Below, in pieces: positions 44,129-48,805 of a stretch of DNA of 48,805 nucleotides (positions within the stretch are counted from its first letter, which is position 1; each line of letters starts with the position of its first letter). The position numbers and the translations under genes were made by a program. The notes beneath the pieces are model-generated. The model was not told the DNA's origin and made no database searches. It saw only the letters and a list, made by a program, of their open reading frames with translations. Source of the stretch: Saprospiraceae bacterium (GTDB lineage Bacteria > Bacteroidota > Bacteroidia > Chitinophagales > Saprospiraceae); the NCBI GenBank assembly GCA_019694295.1, contig JAIBCG010000017.1:1-48805 (forward strand), written 5' to 3'.

Positions 44129-45721
44129 TTATCCTCTTGATTTATATTGCGCACTCAAATCCTGAGCCAACTGTGCTACCAACTTCAGACCATCAGCAGG
44201 CAAATCTCCTTTTTTAAATGCTGCGAGCACTTCAGGATGTTGTCTTTCAAGAGAAGTCAGGAACATGTCTTCAAATTCTCTTACATTCTCTACCGGCACA
44301 TCTCTCAAAAGTCCATTCGTACCAAGATAAATGATAGCTACCTGCTTCTCTACTGTTAGTGGAGAATACTGTGGTTGCTTCAATACCTCTACGTTTCTCT
44401 TTCCTTTATCAAGAACTGCCTTGGTAGCAGCATCGAGGTCAGAACCGAATTTGGCAAATGCCTCAAGCTCGCGGTACTGAGCCTGATCGAGCTTAAGTGT
44501 ACCCGATACTTTCTTCATCGACTTAATCTGAGCATTACCGCCCACTCTTGATACCGAAATACCAACGTTGATAGCTGGTCGAACACCAGAGTTAAACAAG
44601 TTTGACTCAAGGAATATCTGACCATCCGTGATCGATATCACATTAGTAGGTATATATGCCGATACGTCACCTGCCTGTGTCTCGATGATAGGTAAGGCAG
44701 TAAGCGATCCACCTCCCTTTACAATGCCTGCAGCCTTCAATGATTCCGGCAGGTCATTCATATTTCTTGCAATCTCGTCATTATTGATAACCTTAGCCGC
44801 CCTTTCAAGCAAGCGTGAGTGTAGATAGAACACGTCACCCGGGTAAGCTTCACGTCCTGGTGGTCTTCTTAGTAGCAATGACACCTCACGGTAAGCAACT
44901 GCCTGTTTTGAAAGATCATCATATACTATCAATGCCGGACGACCAGTATCTCTGAAGAACTCTCCAATAGATGCACCTGCAAACGGAGCATAGAACTGAA
45001 GAGGAGCAGGGTCAGCAGCAGAAGCGGATACAATCACTGTGTAAGGCAATGCACCATTCTCTTCAAGAATACGTGCCACCTGAGCAATGGTAGAAGCCTT
45101 TTGACCAGATGCTACATATATACAATATACAGGTTCTCCTTTTTCGTAAAATTCTTTCTGGTTAATGATGGTATCTATGGCAATAGCCGACTTACCCGTC
45201 TGTCTGTCACCGATGATAAGCTCACGCTGGCCTCTACCTATCGGAATCATCGCATCTATTGCTTTGATACCCGTCTGTAGTGGCTCAGTAACCGGTTGTC
45301 TGAAAATAACACCGGGTGCTTTGCGCTCAAGTGGCATTTCATAAGTTTTACCGGCGATCGGGCCTTTACCATCTATAGGTTCGCCAAGAGGATTTACCAC
45401 ACGACCGAGCATACCTTCACCTACTTGAAGTGATGCAATCTTTCTCGTTCTTCGCACGGTATTTCCTTCATTGATACCATCTGAGCTACCAAGAAGTACC
45501 ACACCTACGTTGTCTTCCTCGAGGTTAAGTACAATAGCCTGAACACCATTTTCGAATTCGACAAGCTCACCGGCTTGTACACTGTTAAGGCCATAAACAC
45601 GAGCAATACCGTCACCTACCTGTAGTACGGTACCTACCTCTTCCAATTGCTGAGCAGTACTCATGCCTGAAAGCTGCTGCTTTAGAATCGCTGAAATTTC
45701 ATCCGGTTTTACATCAACCAT
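44129..45721 (-). CDS. atpA: F1Fo ATP synthase alpha subunit
   Basis: 530 residues, with the N-terminal beta-barrel, the Walker A loop GDRQTGKS (171-178), the Walker B strand [13 protein letters not shown], the alpha-type signature [17 protein letters not shown] and an all-helical C-terminus. It is slightly longer than E. coli AtpA. It forms the hexamer with beta, whose gene is not in this operon. Confidence 0.98.
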   Translation of the reverse strand: MVDVKPDEISAILKQQLSGMSTAQQLEEVGTVLQVGDGIARVYGLNSVQAGELVEFENGVQAIVLNLEEDNVGVVLLGSSDGINEGNTVRRTRKIASLQVGEGMLGRVVNPLGEPIDGKGPIAGKTYEMPLERKAPGVIFRQPVTEPLQTGIKAIDAMIPIGRGQRELIIGDRQTGKSAIAIDTIINQKEFYEKGEPVYCIYVASGQKASTIAQVARILEENGALPYTVIVSASAADPAPLQFYAPFAGASIGEFFRDTGRPALIVYDDLSKQAVAYREVSLLLRRPPGREAYPGDVFYLHSRLLERAAKVINNDEIARNMNDLPESLKAAGIVKGGGSLTALPIIETQAGDVSAYIPTNVISITDGQIFLESNLFNSGVRPAINVGISVSRVGGNAQIKSMKKVSGTLKLDQAQYRELEAFAKFGSDLDAATKAVLDKGKRNVEVLKQPQYSPLTVEKQVAIIYLGTNGLLRDVPVENVREFEDMFLTSLERQHPEVLAAFKKGDLPADGLKLVAQLAQDLSAQYKSRG

Positions 45722-45747
45722 GATCGTATAAATTTAAATGTTTATTA

Positions 45748-46305
45748 TTAATTCTGAATATGCAAATTTCCTGTAAACTGTTTCTTTACTTGCTCCAACT
45801 GGTATTTTACACTGGCATCGTACAGCTTATCGTCAAATTCTACCAAAAACCCACCAATAAGTGCCGGGTCAACGGTGTGTATGATCTCAACATTTGACCT
45901 GGTACTACCGGCAGCTTCAAATTTCTGGCGTATAGCATCAATCGTCTTTGCATCTACCTCAGTAGCTGTCACCAGCCTGATGGTCGATATATGATTGATA
46001 GCCTTATATTGCTCTATGAATTCGCTCGCTATCTCAGGTAGATATGATTCGCGACCCTTGTTGAGAATAATATTAAAAAAAGCCATAGTCACTTGGTCAA
46101 CCTTACCATCGAAAAGCTCACGGAATATTTTGGTCTTCGTTCCGGTATTGATGATCGGGCTCTGCAGACACATCTTGAAGTCGCGGTTCTTCGCTACTTC
46201 AAGGAATCCCATGACATCTTCTTTAATCCTGTCCAGCTTGTTATTGTCCCTGGCCAGGTCAATGAGTGATTTGGCATATCTGGTAGCTACTCTTTGTACA
46301 GACAT
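45748..46305 (-). CDS. atpH: F1Fo ATP synthase delta subunit
   Basis: 185 residues. It opens with RVATRYAKSLIDLARDNNKL, typical of delta/OSCP, and has a C-terminal domain with VDPALIGGFLVEFDDKLYDA. It links the top of F1 to the b subunits. It lies 26 bp upstream of atpA. Confidence 0.96.
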   Translation of the reverse strand: MSVQRVATRYAKSLIDLARDNNKLDRIKEDVMGFLEVAKNRDFKMCLQSPIINTGTKTKIFRELFDGKVDQVTMAFFNIILNKGRESYLPEIASEFIEQYKAINHISTIRLVTATEVDAKTIDAIRQKFEAAGSTRSNVEIIHTVDPALIGGFLVEFDDKLYDASVKYQLEQVKKQFTGNLHIQN

Positions 46306-46330
46306 AGTTTTGCTTTTTTAAAAACAAGTT

Positions 46331-46849
46331 TTAATTTAACTTGATATCTTTAACCAGTGTATTGACATAAGCTTCCTGTTCAGTATTACCTTTAAGTTCT
46401 TTCTTGATTACCTTTTCGGCGATTTCTATAGCCATCATTCCGGCCATGTTTTTCACTTCAGTAAGCGCAGCTTTTTTCTGGTTTTCGATTTCGTTCATTG
46501 CCGAAGATACTATTTTCTGGGCATCTTCCTTTGCCTTAGTTCTCGCTTCAGCTATGATGGCATCTTTCGTTTCTTTTGCTTCCTTTAGCATTTTGCTTCT
46601 TTCTTCACGAGCTTCTGTCAGTATCTTGTCATTCTCCGCTTTCAGCTGCTCCATTTCTTCACGGGCTTTTTTCGCCTCATCAAGAGCATCCTGGATCGAA
46701 TTTTCTCTCGATTTAAGAGCCGCACCTATTGGTTTGAACGCAAGCTTTCCTAAAATGAACCAAAATAGAAGGAATATAAGTGTCGTCCACACCAACATAC
46801 CCGGCTCCGGTCTGATAACTGAGAAATCTGCTAAGAGTATCATATTCAT
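46331..46849 (-). CDS. atpF: F1Fo ATP synthase b subunit
   Basis: 172 residues with one N-terminal membrane helix (about 18-36, WTTLIFLLFWFILGKLAF), then a long charged coiled coil (about 45-150) forming the peripheral stalk. Start at the first ATG (46849), with another two codons later. It lies 25 bp upstream of atpH. Confidence 0.96.
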   Translation of the reverse strand: MNMILLADFSVIRPEPGMLVWTTLIFLLFWFILGKLAFKPIGAALKSRENSIQDALDEAKKAREEMEQLKAENDKILTEAREERSKMLKEAKETKDAIIAEARTKAKEDAQKIVSSAMNEIENQKKAALTEVKNMAGMMAIEIAEKVIKKELKGNTEQEAYVNTLVKDIKLN

Positions 46850-46945
46850 TTTATAAATATTTTAAGTCTTTTTTGGTTTAAAATAAGCCGGAAAGCAACC
46901 AACCGTTGATCTTCCCGGCTATCTTCTTTTTGTTGTAACCGGGTA

Positions 46946-48432
<1,487 letters not shown>

Positions 48433-48505
48433 GTGCGTATCTTGATGTATTTTTAAGTCCAGTTTTTCAAAATCGCTGCAAATGTACCAATATTCACGAT
48501 GAGAA

Positions 48506-48513
48506 CAAAGATA
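48506..48513 (-). promoter_or_regulatory. -7 element of the atp operon promoter
   Basis: Minus-strand TATCTTTG matches TAnnTTTG. It would give a leader of about 65 nt before the atpB ATG. No TTG is seen at the expected spacing. Confidence 0.45.
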
Positions 48514-48592
48514 ATTTTGTTTTTTTTGGTAAAAAATAAGACGAATTTTGATTCAAACACAAGTTCACCACCCGTTTCAGAATAATCAACGG

Positions 48593-48672
48593 TTTTTTAA
48601 CTCCGGATAACACATTAATAATTCGAACGAAAATGATCCGTACAAAAAAATCCATAAGCATAGTGAACTATG
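48593..48672. repeat. Partial copy of the 6.1-kb repeat element
   Basis: The segment TTTTTTAACTCCGGATAA and onward aligns with 6137-6222. 48622-48656 differs from 6162-6196 by two substitutions and a 2-bp gap, and CATAGTGAAC is shared further on. Similarity stops where the probable IS end begins, so the IS seems to have inserted into or beside an older copy. Confidence 0.55.
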
Positions 48673-48675
48673 GTT

Positions 48676-48805
48676 TTTAACCTGAATTATGCAATAGGCT
48701 TTCAATTATAACTATAATTGACTAACTTTGACTAAGTTATCAAATAAAAGAAATTCACCATTATGGTTAATCTTCCCATAGAGTATAGTGACAAATCCGT
48801 CACTC
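48676..48805 (+). mobile_element. Left end of an insertion sequence, cut by the window edge
   Basis: 48676-48698 (TTTAACCTGAATTATGC and onward) matches the inverted end of the 6.1-kb element in 19 of 23 bases. A -7 box TAACTTTG at 48723-48730 and an ORF start at 48763 follow, as expected for the transposase leader of an IS. The family is not determined. Confidence 0.5.
48763..48805 (+). CDS. Partial ORF, probable transposase N-terminus
   Basis: Fourteen codons from an ATG, reading MVNLPIEYSDKSVT, run off the window. The short 'EYSDK.VT' opening resembles N-termini of some IS transposases in Bacteroidota as I recall them. Too little is present for a firm call; the main support is the repeat end upstream. 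Confidence 0.35.
   Translation, partial: MVNLPIEYSDKSVT

Overview
The window comes from a member of the phylum Bacteroidota, probably the Saprospiria/Chitinophagia side, though class cannot be fixed from sequence alone. The signs are type IX secretion (T9SS) C-terminal tails on three proteins, a 7TM-AraC regulator, promoters of the phylum-specific form TTTG-N20-TAnnTTTG, an ATP synthase operon without beta and epsilon genes and with a long periplasmic leader on subunit a, and the conserved DUF1800/DUF1501 pair. It reads as ordinary chromosome with a few accessory patches. I see no prophage, CRISPR array, rRNA or recognisable defence island.

Layout. 50-2886: a sulfur-carrier operon (cysteine synthase, JAMM peptidase, and a fused ubiquitin-like/E1/rhodanese protein), resembling the CysM-Mec-CysO route to cysteine. 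3068-7850: CPA2 antiporter, smpB, a DUF6265-like lipoprotein, lptC and asnS, with a 162-bp inverted-repeat element between the last two. 8086-10748: 7TM-AraC regulator and an epimerase fused through a signal-peptide-like segment to DUF2141. 11311-15364: ECF sigma factor, membrane anti-sigma/TPR protein, small T9SS protein and a collagen-like/S74 surface protein. 15365-16026: transposase relic and terminators. 16027-25622: lgt, DUF1800/DUF1501, TolC/HlyD, a TIGR04282-type transferase, tRNA-Ile2, HAD phosphatase and recX.

25663-34315: nadB, a GT4 glycosyltransferase, TauE/SafE, tRNA-Cys, an Omp28-like T9SS protein, a degenerate vanadium-haloperoxidase-like protein and an OmpR-type two-component pair. 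34677-38035: lipoprotein, then a TPR histidine kinase with a LuxR-type regulator. 38108-42107: aspS, M28 peptidase, hpt and tRNA-Gln. 42111-43206: one or two candidate small RNAs, a YkgJ-family protein and a compact structured GC-rich block. 43207-48432: atpBEFHAG on the minus strand. 48433-48805: an interspersed repeat and the start of an insertion sequence that runs off the window.

The points most worth following are the internal Gly-Gly of the ubiquitin-like/E1/rhodanese fusion beside a JAMM peptidase, the repeat family that seems tied to the edge IS, the promoter-plus-terminator unit without an ORF at 42.2 kb, the epimerase-DUF2141 fusion, and the haloperoxidase-like protein that has lost anion-binding residues.
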